This document shows positions 28,157-38,882 of a DNA stretch of 60,916 bases, piece after piece. Under the pieces are notes generated by a model, which had not been told where the DNA came from, ran no database searches, and saw only the letters and a list, made by a program, of their open reading frames with translations. This DNA comes from Rhodospirillales bacterium. GTDB lineage: Bacteria > Pseudomonadota > Alphaproteobacteria > Rhodospirillales > Casp-alpha2. The DNA lies in contig JABJGO010000087.1 in NCBI GenBank assembly GCA_018662225.1, forward strand, positions 1 to 60,916. The letters are read 5' to 3'. The translations under genes were made by a program, and so were the position numbers. The stretch's first letter is position 1. Each line of letters opens with the position of its first letter.

Positions 28157-29172
28157 GCGATGCCATGAAACCCCTTATTGGCAAAGTGGCCGATGGTCAG
28201 TCCCTTAGTCAGGATGAGGCTGAACAGGCTTTTGAAATCATGATGTCGGGTGAGGCCACGCCCACCCAGATCGGCGCGCTATTGATGGGGTTGCGCCGTA
28301 ATGGCGAGACCACCGACGAGATCACCGGTGCCGCCCAAGTCATGCGTGAGAAAGCCACGCACATTACCGCCCCCGATGGTGCCATGGATATCGTGGGTAC
28401 CGGCGGTACGGGCATGGCAACCTACAGCGTATCAACGGCTTGCGCCTTTGTGGTAGCGGGTTGTGGCGTGCCGGTGGCAAAACACGGTAACAAGGCTATG
28501 TCGTCCAAGTCCGGCACCGCAGACACCCAAGCCTGCCTTGGCGTTAATCTGGATGTGGACTTCCCGGTTATTGAAGAGGCCCTGCGCGAAGCCAACATCG
28601 GTTTCATGTTCGCCATGCGTCACCACAGCGCTATGCGCCATGTGGGGCCCAGTCGTGTGGAAATGGGAACCCGGACCATATTTAACCTGCTTGGCCCTCT
28701 GTCCAACCCGGCTGATGTGAAACGCCAATTAACGGGCGCGTTCTCGCGTCAATGGATTGAGCCCATGGCAGAAGTGCTGGGCCGTCTGGGGTCTAAGCGG
28801 GCCTGGGTTGTACACGGCTCTGACGGTATGGACGAGCTGACCACCACGGGCATCAGCTATGTGGCTGAATTGAAAGACGGCAAGGTTACGACGTTCGAAG
28901 TTTCGCCCGGAGACGCGGGTCTGCCGTTGGCATCTTTGGATGACTTGAAAGGCGGCGATCCTGAATACAATGCGGCCGCTGTGCGTGCGTTGTTTGATGG
29001 CGAAACCGGTCCGTACCGCGATATCGTGTTGCTGAATGCTGCTGCGGCTTTGCTGGTGGCGGAGAAAGTCAGTGATCTAAAAGCAGGTGTCGCCATGGCG
29101 GCAGCGTCGATCGATGATGGGAAGGCGAAGGAAACCCTCGCCAAATTCGTCGAAATCACCAACCGTTCCTGA
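28153..29172 (+). CDS. trpD: Anthranilate phosphoribosyltransferase
   Basis: 339 residues; transfers phosphoribose from PRPP to anthranilate. The glycine-rich PRPP loop [33 protein letters not shown], and the anthranilate-site [12 protein letters not shown] are all present. Start overlaps trpG as ATGA. The first residues ([12 protein letters not shown]) include a second possible Met but the overlap favours the first. Confidence 0.97.
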   Translation: MSDAMKPLIGKVADGQSLSQDEAEQAFEIMMSGEATPTQIGALLMGLRRNGETTDEITGAAQVMREKATHITAPDGAMDIVGTGGTGMATYSVSTACAFVVAGCGVPVAKHGNKAMSSKSGTADTQACLGVNLDVDFPVIEEALREANIGFMFAMRHHSAMRHVGPSRVEMGTRTIFNLLGPLSNPADVKRQLTGAFSRQWIEPMAEVLGRLGSKRAWVVHGSDGMDELTTTGISYVAELKDGKVTTFEVSPGDAGLPLASLDDLKGGDPEYNAAAVRALFDGETGPYRDIVLLNAAAALLVAEKVSDLKAGVAMAAASIDDGKAKETLAKFVEITNRS

Positions 29173-29182
29173 GGGCTTTTGT

Positions 29183-29977
29183 ATGGCTGATGTTCTGACC
29201 GAAATCTGCGAGGTCAAGCGTGCCCACGTGGACGCGTGCATGGAGGAAGTGTCTTTATCCGAAATGGAAGGCCGCGCGCGCGCCGTTGGTCCCACGCGGG
29301 GGTTTATCAAGGCCCTTCGCCACACGGTGGATAGCGGCGGATATGGCCTTATTGCTGAATTAAAGAAAGCCTCACCCTCCAAGGGTCTGATCCGGGAAGA
29401 TTTCGATCCGGCCACATTGGCTGCGGCTTATGAGCGTGGCGGTGCGTCGTGTCTGTCCGTTTTGACCGATACACCCTATTTCCAGGGTCAGGATGCCTAT
29501 TTGGCAGAAGCACGGAATGCGGTTGCCCTGCCCGTCCTGCGTAAGGATTTTATGATTGATCCTTATCAGGTTATCGAATCCCGAGCGTTGGGCGCTGATT
29601 GCATTCTGCTGATTATGGCCGCCCTTTCCGATGCGCAGGCCTATGAATTGGAAGCGGCTGCGGTAGAGCAAGGGTTGGACGTCTTGATTGAAGTACATGA
29701 TCAAGCGGAACTGGATCGCGCCTTACAATTGGAGTCCGTTCTGATCGGTGTGAATAACCGAAATTTGAAAGACCTGAGCGTCGATATCGCCCGGTCCGAA
29801 GAAATGCTGGCCCATTTCCCGGATGACCGGTTGGCGGTAAGTGAGAGCGGGATTTATTCGCCGGATGATCTCAAGCGCATGTCGGATGCAGGCGCACATT
29901 GTTTTCTGGTGGGGGAATCTCTCATGCGCCATGATGATGTGGAAGCTGCAACTCGCTCTCTGTTAGCCGTGGCCTGA
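29183..29977 (+). CDS. trpC: Indole-3-glycerol phosphate synthase
   Basis: 264 residues from ATG 29183, eleven bases after the trpD stop; the longer frame to 29087 lies inside trpD. It closes the indole ring in the tryptophan pathway. Motifs: [15 protein letters not shown] with the catalytic Lys, [35 protein letters not shown] and [12 protein letters not shown]. It is not fused to trpF. Confidence 0.97.
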   Translation: MADVLTEICEVKRAHVDACMEEVSLSEMEGRARAVGPTRGFIKALRHTVDSGGYGLIAELKKASPSKGLIREDFDPATLAAAYERGGASCLSVLTDTPYFQGQDAYLAEARNAVALPVLRKDFMIDPYQVIESRALGADCILLIMAALSDAQAYELEAAAVEQGLDVLIEVHDQAELDRALQLESVLIGVNNRNLKDLSVDIARSEEMLAHFPDDRLAVSESGIYSPDDLKRMSDAGAHCFLVGESLMRHDDVEAATRSLLAVA

Positions 29978-29988
29978 AAGGAACCGGA

Positions 29989-30465
29989 ATGTCTGATCTG
30001 ACTCATATTGATGCTGACGGTAACGCCGTCATGGTGGACGTATCAAACAAGGATGATACCGAACGGGTCGCCATTGCCCGCGGCAGCATCACCATGCAGC
30101 CTGAAACACTGGCTCGCATCATGGATGGCGGCATCAAGAAAGGCGACGTTCTGGGGATAGCCCAGCTTGCCGGGATTATGGGGGCCAAGCGCACGCCGGA
30201 TATCATCCCCTTGTGTCATCCGCTTAATCTCACATCAGTCAAAGTCGACCTTACATGCGATCCGGACCGTAACGCTGTGGATATCGAAGCCATGTGCAAG
30301 TTGAGCGGGCAGACAGGTGTGGAGATGGAAGCCCTGAGCGCCGTCAGTATCGCCGCCCTTACCGTTTACGATATGTGCAAGGCTATTGATCGCGGCATGC
30401 GCATCGGCGACGTACGGCTGGTTCATAAATCGGGTGGAAAATCCGGCACATTTGAGGCGGCGTAA
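29989..30465 (+). CDS. moaC: Cyclic pyranopterin monophosphate synthase
   Basis: 158 residues; with MoaA it makes the first pterin intermediate of molybdenum cofactor. The conserved stretches [35 protein letters not shown] and TVYDMCKA are present, as is the C-terminal KSGGKSG. The preceding AAAGGAACCGGA supplies a ribosome site. Its stop overlaps the moeA start (TAATG). Confidence 0.97.
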   Translation: MSDLTHIDADGNAVMVDVSNKDDTERVAIARGSITMQPETLARIMDGGIKKGDVLGIAQLAGIMGAKRTPDIIPLCHPLNLTSVKVDLTCDPDRNAVDIEAMCKLSGQTGVEMEALSAVSIAALTVYDMCKAIDRGMRIGDVRLVHKSGGKSGTFEAA

Positions 30466-31688
30466 TGATTTCTGTTGCCGAGGCATTGGAACGGGTTACA
30501 TCGTCACTGAAGCCTGCGCCCCATGAACGCATCCCGGTTATGCAGGGGTTAGGCCGGGTCCTGGCCGAAGACGTGGCTGCCAGGCTGACCTACCCGCCCA
30601 CCGATATTTCGGCCATGGATGGTTACGCTGTTATTGCAGCAGACACCACTGATGCCACAGAGGCGCCTGCGATTCTGCAACAGATTGGTGAATCACAAGC
30701 CGGTCACGGTTTTTCCGGCACCGTGAATTCAGGCGAAACAGTCAGGATTTTCACTGGAGCGCCGATTCCAACTGGTGCAGATGCCATCGTTATTCAGGAA
30801 AACACCGAAAGCGATGATCAAGCGATCACCATGTTGGGCAGCGTTGAAGCCGGGACATTCGTGCGCCCGCGCGGTTTGGATATCACCGAAGGTCACGTCC
30901 TGCGCAAAGCTGGCCACCGGCTGACGGCGCGTGATCTGGGATTGTTGGCATCGGCAAACCTGGCTGAGCTGCCGGTTTACCGGAAGCCGCGGATCGCCTA
31001 TCTGGCCACGGGTGACGAATTGGTCATGCCGGGCCAGACGATTGGCCCTGATCAGATTATCAGCTCCAACTCTATCGCTATTGATGCCTGTATTCGGGCG
31101 TTTGGCGGGGAACCGGTATCGCTCGGCATCGCGAAAGATACCCCGGACTCACTGCGGGCGGCCCTAAGTGCCATGGACGATGTGGATATGCTGGTCACCA
31201 TCGGCGGTGCATCGGTGGGAGATTATGATCTGGTACAGTCCGTATTGGGGGATGAAGGTTTAGAGCTGGGGTTTTACAAAGTCGCCATGCGACCCGGAAA
31301 GCCTTTGATCTTTGGTCGAATCAAAGGTGTTCCCATGCTGGGATTGCCCGGTAATCCCGTATCGGCTACGGTCACATCACTGTTATTCCTAAAACCCGCC
31401 ATGGATATTTTGTCCGGTATGCCGGAAGGCGTGGTGGATACCGGGACCGCTGTATTGGGGCAGGATATGGCGGGTAATGATCAACGTCAGGACTATATCC
31501 GCGCATCGCTTTCATTGAATAGCGATGGAAACACCGTGGTTATGCCGTATGGGCGACAGGATAGCGCCATGATGTCATTGCTGGCCGATTCGGACTGTTT
31601 GATCATCCGCAGCCCCCATGCAGCGCCTGCCAATGCGGGCGATCCGGTAGAAATTGTGCGCTTTGGTATGGCTAACGGCGCTTTCTAA
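30465..31688 (+). CDS. moeA: Molybdopterin molybdotransferase
   Basis: 407 residues; inserts molybdate into adenylylated molybdopterin. Expected motifs are present: DISAMDGYAV, RIFTGAPIPTGADAIV, GDELVMPGQ, TIGGASVGDYDLV, AMRPGKPLIFG and GLPGNPVSA. Coupled to moaC by a one-base overlap. Located between trpC and lexA, the usual alphaproteobacterial place. Confidence 0.97.
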   Translation: MISVAEALERVTSSLKPAPHERIPVMQGLGRVLAEDVAARLTYPPTDISAMDGYAVIAADTTDATEAPAILQQIGESQAGHGFSGTVNSGETVRIFTGAPIPTGADAIVIQENTESDDQAITMLGSVEAGTFVRPRGLDITEGHVLRKAGHRLTARDLGLLASANLAELPVYRKPRIAYLATGDELVMPGQTIGPDQIISSNSIAIDACIRAFGGEPVSLGIAKDTPDSLRAALSAMDDVDMLVTIGGASVGDYDLVQSVLGDEGLELGFYKVAMRPGKPLIFGRIKGVPMLGLPGNPVSATVTSLLFLKPAMDILSGMPEGVVDTGTAVLGQDMAGNDQRQDYIRASLSLNSDGNTVVMPYGRQDSAMMSLLADSDCLIIRSPHAAPANAGDPVEIVRFGMANGAF

Positions 31689-31743
31689 GGCGGAATCTCC
31701 ATTCCAGAGGCATTCCTTGCAACTATATGTTGACGTGGAATGA

Positions 31744-31783
31744 GAACCAAAGTAGAACATATGCGAATGTTTCGTTTTTGTTC
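31744..31783. promoter_or_regulatory. LexA (SOS) boxes upstream of lexA
   Basis: GAAC-N7-GAAC at 31744–31758 is a perfect alphaproteobacterial SOS box (GTTC-N7-GTTC read on the other strand). A second near-match GTTT-N7-GTTC lies at 31769–31783. They are 60–100 bases before the lexA ATG, indicating autoregulation by LexA. Confidence 0.75.
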
Positions 31784-31844
31784 TATATTTTGTGGTTCGC
31801 ATCCAAACCCGTGAGCCCTGACAGATGAGCGGAGAAAATCGCCA

Positions 31845-32564
31845 ATGTTGACCAAAAAGCAATATGAACTCCTGAAGTTTATTGAACGCCGTTTGTCTGA
31901 ATCCAGTGTGTCGCCCTCCTTCGATGAAATGAAGGAGGCCCTTGGTCTTAAGTCCAAATCAGGCATTCACCGTTTGATTTCCGGTCTGGAAGAACGCGGC
32001 TTTATCCGCCGCCTGCCCCACCGGGCCCGGGCACTCGAGATCCTCAAATTACCAGCTGAACTACAACGAAATGCACCCAGACCGGACGCTTCAAGTGACG
32101 TGGACACCAACTTCAAACCCAATGTGATCGAAGGTCACTTTGGTCGACGCGATTCGGCGTTCGATGCACCACCAGCGACGGACGGCGTTCAGCTTCCCCT
32201 TTATGGCAAGATTGCGGCTGGTACACCGATTGAAGCATTGCGGGATAACGCACACCATATTGACGTGCCGCCATCCATGATTGGTCCCGGTGATCACTAT
32301 GCTCTCGAAGTAGAAGGTGATTCCATGATTGAGGCCGGTATTCAGGATGGTGACACGGTGATTATCCGGCGTTGCGCCAATGCGGATAATGGCACCATTG
32401 TTGTGGCCATGGTGGACGAGTCCGAGGTTACCCTGAAACGATTGCGTAAACGTGGCGATTCCATTGCGTTGGAGCCAGCAAATGCAGCCTACAAGACCCG
32501 TATTTGCGGCCCTGATCAGGTTCGGGTTCAGGGCGAACTTGTTGGTCTTATGCGCCAGTACTAA
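31845..32564 (+). CDS. lexA: LexA repressor
   Basis: 239 residues. The N-terminal winged helix starts [17 protein letters not shown] with recognition region [19 protein letters not shown]. The C-terminal self-cleavage domain has the Ala–Gly site in [11 protein letters not shown], nucleophile Ser in [11 protein letters not shown] and the general-base Lys in EVTLKRLRK. Length suits alphaproteobacterial LexA, with a longer linker than E. coli. GGAGAAAATCGCC precedes the ATG. It represses the DNA-damage response, including itself through the boxes at 31744–31783. It converges on comEC with 8 bases between stops. Confidence 0.98.
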   Translation: MLTKKQYELLKFIERRLSESSVSPSFDEMKEALGLKSKSGIHRLISGLEERGFIRRLPHRARALEILKLPAELQRNAPRPDASSDVDTNFKPNVIEGHFGRRDSAFDAPPATDGVQLPLYGKIAAGTPIEALRDNAHHIDVPPSMIGPGDHYALEVEGDSMIEAGIQDGDTVIIRRCANADNGTIVVAMVDESEVTLKRLRKRGDSIALEPANAAYKTRICGPDQVRVQGELVGLMRQY

Positions 32565-32572
32565 ACACCTAT

Positions 32573-34738
32573 CTAGCTTTCAGCATCACCAAAATCTGGT
32601 TGTCGTTTACCGGTCCATGGTCGGGTGCCCCGTACCTGAAATGTGGACTCCATGCGAATACGGGTGCCATCCAAATAAATAGCATGGGCACCGTTCCGCC
32701 ACAGATCAAAGCGATCGATCACCAGATGGGGGGCCGAACAACGTGAACGAACGGGCACGGCACTCAATACAATGGCGGCCCGCCAGCAATCCTCCATAAG
32801 GGCCGCTTCGTGCCAGACCATGGCGATGCTATTGTCCGGGGCGCCAAGTATGCAGCCCTGCTCATCGCACCGCAGACCGTCTTTGATTTCTGCTGATATG
32901 GTGGCGGTAACGGGCAATCCGGCCTGTTCCAGCCAGACCTTCCGGGTGAAACGGTTGCCGGTCGCTTTGGGGCCGACGAACACCATGGTGTCGGCATAGC
33001 GAACACTAAACAGCTCACCATTGGCCGCGGCGACAATCAATGGTTGCTGGGCGTTGATTGATACGACAAGGCCTGCGGCGATCCCCACCATGCCCAGTAT
33101 CCGCCACCCCTGCCACCATAGGCACAGCCACAACCCGCCGCTCACGAAAAGCATGAGGGCTGCGAACGGTATTTGGGGAATCAGTGTCACATTGCCGGGC
33201 ATGGGGCCGACCCGTTCGGCGATACTGACCACTGCATCAATTCCCCACCCCATGGGAATCAACCCCAAACCGTCCAAACCAAACGGCATCAGGCTCATGC
33301 CTAATAATGCGGACGGCATAATCCACAGGGCGGTCAACGGAACGGCCAGCAGGTTAGACAATAGCCCGTAGCCGGCCAATTGATGAAAGTGATAAGCGGC
33401 AAACGGTGCAGTGGACAACGACGCGATAATGGTGGAGAACCCGACCCCGCCGGTATAGAGCACCATTCGCCGTAAAAAGCCTGAGCCATGCCACATGCGA
33501 TTAAACCGGCGTCCTGTGTACTCATAGGCGGCAACAAGCCCGATCACCGCTGCAAATGATAGCTGGAAGCTGGCCCCGAACAGGCTTTCGGGCCGAAACA
33601 ACAAAATCACCATGGCGGCCCATGCCACCAGGCGCATGGAAATGCCTCGCCTGCCGATTATAACGGCACCCAGGACCAGGGCCATCATGGTGAAAGCGCG
33701 AAGCGTTGGGATCGTGGCCCCTGAAATGAGAGTGTAACCGAGGGCAGCGGCTAATGCGATAATCGCTGCCCAAGCCTTGATGGGATAACGCACAGCAAGC
33801 GCCGGGATAAGCGCCAGGCCCGCTCGTGCACAAAAAAATACAAAACCGCCCACCAGACCGATGTGCAAACCGGATATGGCTAAAAGGTGTGCGAGACCGG
33901 CGTCACGCATGGCATCCACTGTCGTTTGAGGAATGGCACCCCGGTCCCCGGTGATCAGGGCGCTAGCGACGGCACCGGTGGTGCCGGGGACGACTGAGCG
34001 GATGCGATTGCCAATCCGGGCGCGGACAGAGTCAAGTGTGGATGCGGCGGACAGGCTTTCTGTGTGATGAACCACTTCGGCGGCACCATAACTGAACCCT
34101 GTGGCACCAATTTCTTTGAAATAAGCATAGCGTTGGAAATCAAACGAACGCGGGGTTGCTGGTGTCTGCGGGGGCCGCAGCACCGCATAAACCTGTACCC
34201 AATCGCCCGCCACGATCTTCGGCCCCTTGTTCGTGTTGATGTTGATGCGTATGCGCTCGGGCGTATCAAAGGGCTCCAGCCACCTGACTTCAGGGTCCTC
34301 CATCATAATCCGAAGGCCCGCTGGTCGGGTTTCAGTTGCCACAACCAACCCGGTTATGCGTGTTGGACCAATTTCTTTTTCGAGCACCGTATGGGCCACA
34401 TCAATAGTTCTGAATTTGGCCGCTGAAAATCCGGTGGCTATGATGGCAATGGCAAGAACAACAAGGATACCAACTTGATTGTGACGCAGTATCCATCCCA
34501 TGCATCCACAAGTCACCAGGAAAGACGGGCCCACATACCATGCGGGCTCAAACGTCAGGCCAAAGTAGCACCCAACACCTGTTCCCAGAAAAACCGGTAT
34601 CCAGAGTATCCAGCGATGGTAATCATCCAACAAATAATGGATGCCTGCATTTTGGACTGGAAAATCACCTGGACGATCCCCATATAAACGGAGGAAAGCA
34701 AGTGTTTTCAGATATTTATCGTGTGCGCCCTGTCCCAT
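32573..34738 (-). CDS. comEC: ComEC/Rec2-family DNA-uptake channel protein
   Basis: 721 residues. N-terminal helices and a DUF4131-like soluble domain (about 40–230) are followed by the polytopic Competence domain with the signature DAGLAHLLAISGLHIGLVGG and LISGATIPTLRAFTMM. The C-terminal part keeps the beta-sheet region of alphaproteobacterial ComEC (SVRYADTMVFVGPKATGN, CDEQGCIL) but no metallo-beta-lactamase HxHxDH motif is visible, as usual in this class. It would carry single-stranded DNA across the inner membrane in natural transformation. Divergent from gltX. Confidence 0.92.
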   Translation of the reverse strand: MGQGAHDKYLKTLAFLRLYGDRPGDFPVQNAGIHYLLDDYHRWILWIPVFLGTGVGCYFGLTFEPAWYVGPSFLVTCGCMGWILRHNQVGILVVLAIAIIATGFSAAKFRTIDVAHTVLEKEIGPTRITGLVVATETRPAGLRIMMEDPEVRWLEPFDTPERIRININTNKGPKIVAGDWVQVYAVLRPPQTPATPRSFDFQRYAYFKEIGATGFSYGAAEVVHHTESLSAASTLDSVRARIGNRIRSVVPGTTGAVASALITGDRGAIPQTTVDAMRDAGLAHLLAISGLHIGLVGGFVFFCARAGLALIPALAVRYPIKAWAAIIALAAALGYTLISGATIPTLRAFTMMALVLGAVIIGRRGISMRLVAWAAMVILLFRPESLFGASFQLSFAAVIGLVAAYEYTGRRFNRMWHGSGFLRRMVLYTGGVGFSTIIASLSTAPFAAYHFHQLAGYGLLSNLLAVPLTALWIMPSALLGMSLMPFGLDGLGLIPMGWGIDAVVSIAERVGPMPGNVTLIPQIPFAALMLFVSGGLWLCLWWQGWRILGMVGIAAGLVVSINAQQPLIVAAANGELFSVRYADTMVFVGPKATGNRFTRKVWLEQAGLPVTATISAEIKDGLRCDEQGCILGAPDNSIAMVWHEAALMEDCWRAAIVLSAVPVRSRCSAPHLVIDRFDLWRNGAHAIYLDGTRIRMESTFQVRGTRPWTGKRQPDFGDAES

Positions 34739-34834
34739 TTTTGGCCCATTTCCGCTCTCTATGCTGGCTTTCCCCGACTAATATGGTAGATGTGTCCACG
34801 CTCTGCGGATACAAAAAAAACATAATAGGTAAAA

Positions 34835-36253
34835 ATGACGGTCGTAACCAGATTCGCCCCCTCCCCAACCGGTTTCCTGCATATTGGCGGTGCCAGAACT
34901 GCCCTGTTTAACTGGCTATATGCCCGTCACCACGGCGGCAAATTCCTGCTGCGCATTGAGGATACGGATCGAAAGCGATCCACCCAGGAAGCCGTCGACG
35001 CTATTTATGAAGGCCTGGAGTGGTTAGGACTGAATTGGGATGGCGACGCCACCTCACAGTTCGAGCGCGCAGACCGTCACCGCGAAGCCGTGCAGGCATT
35101 GCTTGATGCGGGTAAGGCCTATCGGTGCTATTGCACGCCCGAAGAACTCACCCAGATGCGCGAAACGGCTAAAGCTGAAGGCCTACCCTGGAAGTATAGC
35201 GGTATTTGGCGGGACCGGGATCCGTCTGAAGCACCAGAGGGTGTCGATCCGGTCATCCGCATCAAAGCCCCACTGGATGGCGAGGTCGTGATCAACGATC
35301 TGGTTCAGGGCGAGGTTCGCGTTGCTAATGAAACCCTCGATGACATGGTGTTGTTACGTGGTGATGGATCACCCACCTATATGCTGGCCGTTGTTGTGGA
35401 CGATCATGATATGGGCGTCACCCACGTTATTCGCGGTGATGATCACCTGACCAATGCGTTCCGGCAGTACCAGTTGTATGTGGCACTGGGCTGGGATGTG
35501 CCTGAATTTGCCCATATACCGCTAATCCACGGTCCTGATGGTGCTAAAATGTCCAAACGCCATGGGGCGCTGGGCGTCGATGCCTATCGAGACGAAGGAT
35601 ATCTGCCCGAGGCCATGCGTAATTATCTGCTGCGTTTGGGTTGGGCCCACGGGGATGAGGAAATTATTTCCACCAAACAGGCTATTGAATGGTTTGATCT
35701 GAGCAATGTTGGTCGTGCGGCTTCACGGTTTGATTTCGCCAAGCTGTCCAACCTGAATGGTCACTATGTACGGAGCGGCGATGATCAAATGCTGGTTGAT
35801 GCCATTGCACCATTATTGGAAGAAACCCGGGGCAGCGCGCTGGATGAGGCTGAAAAAGCTCTCCTATGCACGGCGATGCCAGGGCTAAAGGAGCGCGCTA
35901 AAAATATCGTAGAACTATCTGATTCTGCATCATTTTATGTCGCCAAACGTCCGTTAAATTATACTGAGAAAGCCCGCAATCAGTTGGATGAAGATGCGGC
36001 CGCACATTTGCGGGTATTAGCATCAGATTTCGATCAGATGGCGGATTGGGAAGCCGAGAAGTTGGAGCAACATGTAAGGGATTATGTGGACGCAACTGAC
36101 CCAGCGGTGAAACTGGGTAAGGTGGCACAGCCACTACGCGCAGCATTATCGGGGACGACAGTTTCCCCCCCGATCTTCGATGTAATGGTTATACTGGGAA
36201 AACAGGAAACCCTGGCCCGGATCAATGACGCGATCTTGGCTACAAATTTCTGA
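34835..36253 (+). CDS. gltX: Glutamyl-tRNA synthetase
   Basis: 472 residues, class I synthetase. The HIGH motif appears in [19 protein letters not shown], a zinc-region-like CYCTPEEL is present, and the KMSKR loop is in [12 protein letters not shown]. The C-terminal anticodon domain is complete (…[10 protein letters not shown]). In alphaproteobacteria lacking GlnRS this type may also charge tRNA-Gln for later amidation. A divergent comEC lies 96 bases upstream and citrate synthase follows. Confidence 0.97.
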   Translation: MTVVTRFAPSPTGFLHIGGARTALFNWLYARHHGGKFLLRIEDTDRKRSTQEAVDAIYEGLEWLGLNWDGDATSQFERADRHREAVQALLDAGKAYRCYCTPEELTQMRETAKAEGLPWKYSGIWRDRDPSEAPEGVDPVIRIKAPLDGEVVINDLVQGEVRVANETLDDMVLLRGDGSPTYMLAVVVDDHDMGVTHVIRGDDHLTNAFRQYQLYVALGWDVPEFAHIPLIHGPDGAKMSKRHGALGVDAYRDEGYLPEAMRNYLLRLGWAHGDEEIISTKQAIEWFDLSNVGRAASRFDFAKLSNLNGHYVRSGDDQMLVDAIAPLLEETRGSALDEAEKALLCTAMPGLKERAKNIVELSDSASFYVAKRPLNYTEKARNQLDEDAAAHLRVLASDFDQMADWEAEKLEQHVRDYVDATDPAVKLGKVAQPLRAALSGTTVSPPIFDVMVILGKQETLARINDAILATNF

Positions 36254-36302
36254 AATCCGCACGATTCAATTGAACGAGCGCTTGAGATGAGGAGATACGG
36301 CA

Positions 36303-37619
36303 ATGAGCAAAGATAAAGCAGCAAATGACAGTGGATTTACACTGACCGACAATCGGTCAGGTAATACCTACGACCTGGGTGTTATGAACGGCACAACAGG
36401 GCCAGACGTCATTGATGTTCGGACATTGTATGCGGAAACCAATTGTTTTACCTACGATCCTGGTTTCACCTCAACAGGCAGTTGCGAGTCCAAAATCACC
36501 TACATTGACGGTGACAATGGTGTTTTGCTGTATCGTGGCTATCCAATTGATGCCCTTGCGGAACAGTCAGATCATATGGAAACTTCTTATTTGTTGATGT
36601 ATGGCGAGTTGCCAACCAAAGAGCAGAAGCAGAAGTTTGAGACCGATATCACCTATCACACCATGCTCCATGAGCAGATCAACTACTTCTACCGTGGTTT
36701 CCGTCGTGATGCCCATCCTATGGCGGTTATGTGTGGTGTTGTTGGTGCGCTGTCCGCGTTCTATCACGACAGCACCGATATCACAGATCCCAAGCACCGC
36801 ATGCTGGCATCCTATCGCCTGATCGCGAAAATGCCGACCATCGCAGCCATGGCGTACAAATTCCATGTGGGCCAACCCTTCATGTATCCGCGAAATGATC
36901 TGCGGTATGCCGAGAACTTCCTCTACATGATGTTCGGCACACCGTGTGAAACTTACCGGGTTGATCCTATTGTGGCGCGCGCCATGGACCGGATTTTGAT
37001 TCTTCATGCTGATCATGAACAGAACGCATCCACCTCAACGGTCCGTCTGGCTGGATCATCAGGCGCCAATCCGTTTGCCTGTATTTCGGCCGGTATTGCG
37101 TCCTTGTGGGGCCCCGCACATGGCGGTGCCAACGAAGCTGTGCTGAACATGCTGGAAGAAATTGGTACCACGGACCGTATTCCGGAATACATCAAGAAAG
37201 CCAAAGACAAGAGCGACCCCTTCCGCCTTATGGGATTTGGTCACCGGGTCTACAAGAACTTCGATCCACGCGCACAAGTGATGCGCCGTACTTGTCACGA
37301 AGTACTGGACGCGCTTGGTGTCCGTGACGAGCCACTTCTGGAAATCGCTATGGAGTTGGAACGCATTGCGCTGGAAGACGATTACTTCATCGAGAAAAAA
37401 CTCTACCCTAACGTGGATTTCTATTCTGGTATCATTTTCCGGGCCATTGGTATTCCCACAAGCATGTTCACCGTGCTGTTTGCGGTCGCGCGTACCGTGG
37501 GCTGGGTTGCCCAGTGGAATGAAATGATTGAAGACCCATCACAAAAGATCGGTCGTCCTCGTCAGCTCTATAAGGGTGAGACGCAGCGCGAATTCATGCC
37601 ACTGCACAAACGCAAATAA
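36303..37619 (+). CDS. gltA: Citrate synthase (type II)
   Basis: 438 residues; condenses oxaloacetate and acetyl-CoA at the entry to the TCA cycle. Family motifs include [33 protein letters not shown] with the catalytic His region, [24 protein letters not shown] and a catalytic Asp in PNVDFYSG. The length and NADH-type N-terminal extension fit type II enzymes of Gram-negative bacteria. GAGGAGA precedes the start. It follows gltX by 49 bases, a common pairing. Confidence 0.98.
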   Translation: MSKDKAANDSGFTLTDNRSGNTYDLGVMNGTTGPDVIDVRTLYAETNCFTYDPGFTSTGSCESKITYIDGDNGVLLYRGYPIDALAEQSDHMETSYLLMYGELPTKEQKQKFETDITYHTMLHEQINYFYRGFRRDAHPMAVMCGVVGALSAFYHDSTDITDPKHRMLASYRLIAKMPTIAAMAYKFHVGQPFMYPRNDLRYAENFLYMMFGTPCETYRVDPIVARAMDRILILHADHEQNASTSTVRLAGSSGANPFACISAGIASLWGPAHGGANEAVLNMLEEIGTTDRIPEYIKKAKDKSDPFRLMGFGHRVYKNFDPRAQVMRRTCHEVLDALGVRDEPLLEIAMELERIALEDDYFIEKKLYPNVDFYSGIIFRAIGIPTSMFTVLFAVARTVGWVAQWNEMIEDPSQKIGRPRQLYKGETQREFMPLHKRK

Positions 37620-37634
37620 CACAGGCGGTTCGGA

Positions 37635-38192
37635 TCAGGTGGGCTCGAAAATTTTCGGATCCACCTGCATCCATGCTGGTTTCTTTTTCGCGATACGCTT
37701 GAAAACCGGGCAGTCCTCATGATGGGTACCCGGAAGGTAGCCTGTACTCATCAGCATTTCGTTGACGATCTCGCCGCCGGTAAAGCGGAACATTTTCTTG
37801 AACAATTTGGTCCAGTCCTGCCGGTTCATGGGATGGTGGCTGTCCAACCACCCCTTGAATCCTCCACTGTCGCGCATGCCTTGAATGGTTTTGGCATTGT
37901 CGATGATGGACTCAACCTTCAAACGGTTACGAATAATCCCGGCGTTCTTTAACAACCGTTCCACATCACGTTTATTGAAGGCGGCAACGGTATCCACATC
38001 AAAGCCTTTAAAGGCCTCGAATGTGGTTTCCCGCTTTTTCAGCACGATCTCCCACGATAACCCGGCCTGGAATATTTCCAGAGCCAACCGTTCCAGCAGG
38101 ACGTTTTCACCCGTGACGGGAAAGCCGTATTCGGTGTCGTGATAAATGGCGTGAATGGGATTGCCGGGGGCAAAGTCGCAATAGCTGCTCAT
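37635..38192 (-). CDS. tag: DNA-3-methyladenine glycosylase I
   Basis: 185 residues from ATG 38192; a longer frame to 38252 overlaps the neighbouring gene. Tag removes 3-methyladenine from alkylated DNA. Compared with E. coli Tag, the zinc ligands are recognisable: Cys5 near the N-terminus, His in IYHDTEYGFP, and the C-terminal HHEDC. The active-site region EIFQAGLSWEIVLKKRE is well kept; the middle is more divergent. It is 4 bases from the DUF1467 gene, in the spot where proS is common in this class. Confidence 0.9.
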   Translation of the reverse strand: MSSYCDFAPGNPIHAIYHDTEYGFPVTGENVLLERLALEIFQAGLSWEIVLKKRETTFEAFKGFDVDTVAAFNKRDVERLLKNAGIIRNRLKVESIIDNAKTIQGMRDSGGFKGWLDSHHPMNRQDWTKLFKKMFRFTGGEIVNEMLMSTGYLPGTHHEDCPVFKRIAKKKPAWMQVDPKIFEPT

Positions 38193-38196
38193 ATCA

Positions 38197-38442
38197 TTAC
38201 TCTGGACGTATGCTGATGTACTCACCCACGTACAGAAAATAGAATATGGCAAAAAGCGCCATGGAAATAGCCGTGGTCAGCAGGATCTTTATCGCGAGCA
38301 TGGGCTTGGCCGGAGCACCGGCATCATGGCCCTCTCCCACACCGGAGGCTTCGATTTTCTTAGCCGCCCCGATAGGCAGAACCATGAACAGAACAAGCCA
38401 CCAGAAAATGATGTAGATAGCGAATGCGTTAAATGCTGACAT
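38197..38442 (-). CDS. DUF1467-family small membrane protein
   Basis: 81 residues from ATG 38442, which lies 5 bases after the mce stop; a longer frame to 38481 overlaps mce. Two membrane helices are visible: about 6–27 (AIYIIFWWLVLFMVLPIGAA) and about 51–73. This is the alphaproteobacterial DUF1467 family, which regularly follows mce; no function is established. Confidence 0.85.
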   Translation of the reverse strand: MSAFNAFAIYIIFWWLVLFMVLPIGAAKKIEASGVGEGHDAGAPAKPMLAIKILLTTAISMALFAIFYFLYVGEYISIRPE

Positions 38443-38447
38443 GTTGA

Positions 38448-38852
38448 TTAAGCCTGTTCCAGTTCTACGAGTGTGCCGCACATATCCTTGGGGTGCAAAA
38501 ACAGGACAGGTTTTCCATGGGCACCGATTTTCGGCTCTCCATCACCTAGAACCCGCGCTCCTTCGGCAACCAAATGATCACGCGCCTTTACAATATCATC
38601 GACCTCGTAACATACATGATGCATGCCGCCCGATGGGTTTTTTTCCAAGAAAGCCGCAATCGGCGAGTTGTCACCCAGTGGGTGCAATAGCTCGATCTTT
38701 GTATTGGGTAATTCCACGAACACAACGGTTACCCCGTGATCAGGTTCGTCCGTGGCTTCAGATACTGTACCACCCAACATGTCACGATATGTGGATATAG
38801 CGGCGTCCAGGTCGGGGACAGCAATGGCAACGTGGTTCAAACGGCCAATCAT
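38448..38852 (-). CDS. mce: Methylmalonyl-CoA epimerase
   Basis: 134 residues, vicinal-oxygen-chelate fold. Metal ligands are visible: His7 (RLNHVAIAV), His in GMHHVCYEVDD and Glu near the end (GTLVELEQ). It interconverts D- and L-methylmalonyl-CoA in propionyl-CoA use. It lies 30 bases after rnj and just before the DUF1467 gene, the standard arrangement. Confidence 0.95.
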   Translation of the reverse strand: MIGRLNHVAIAVPDLDAAISTYRDMLGGTVSEATDEPDHGVTVVFVELPNTKIELLHPLGDNSPIAAFLEKNPSGGMHHVCYEVDDIVKARDHLVAEGARVLGDGEPKIGAHGKPVLFLHPKDMCGTLVELEQA

Positions 38853-38882
38853 ATTTTTGTCTCTCTCAGGTTCATAGCCCGC

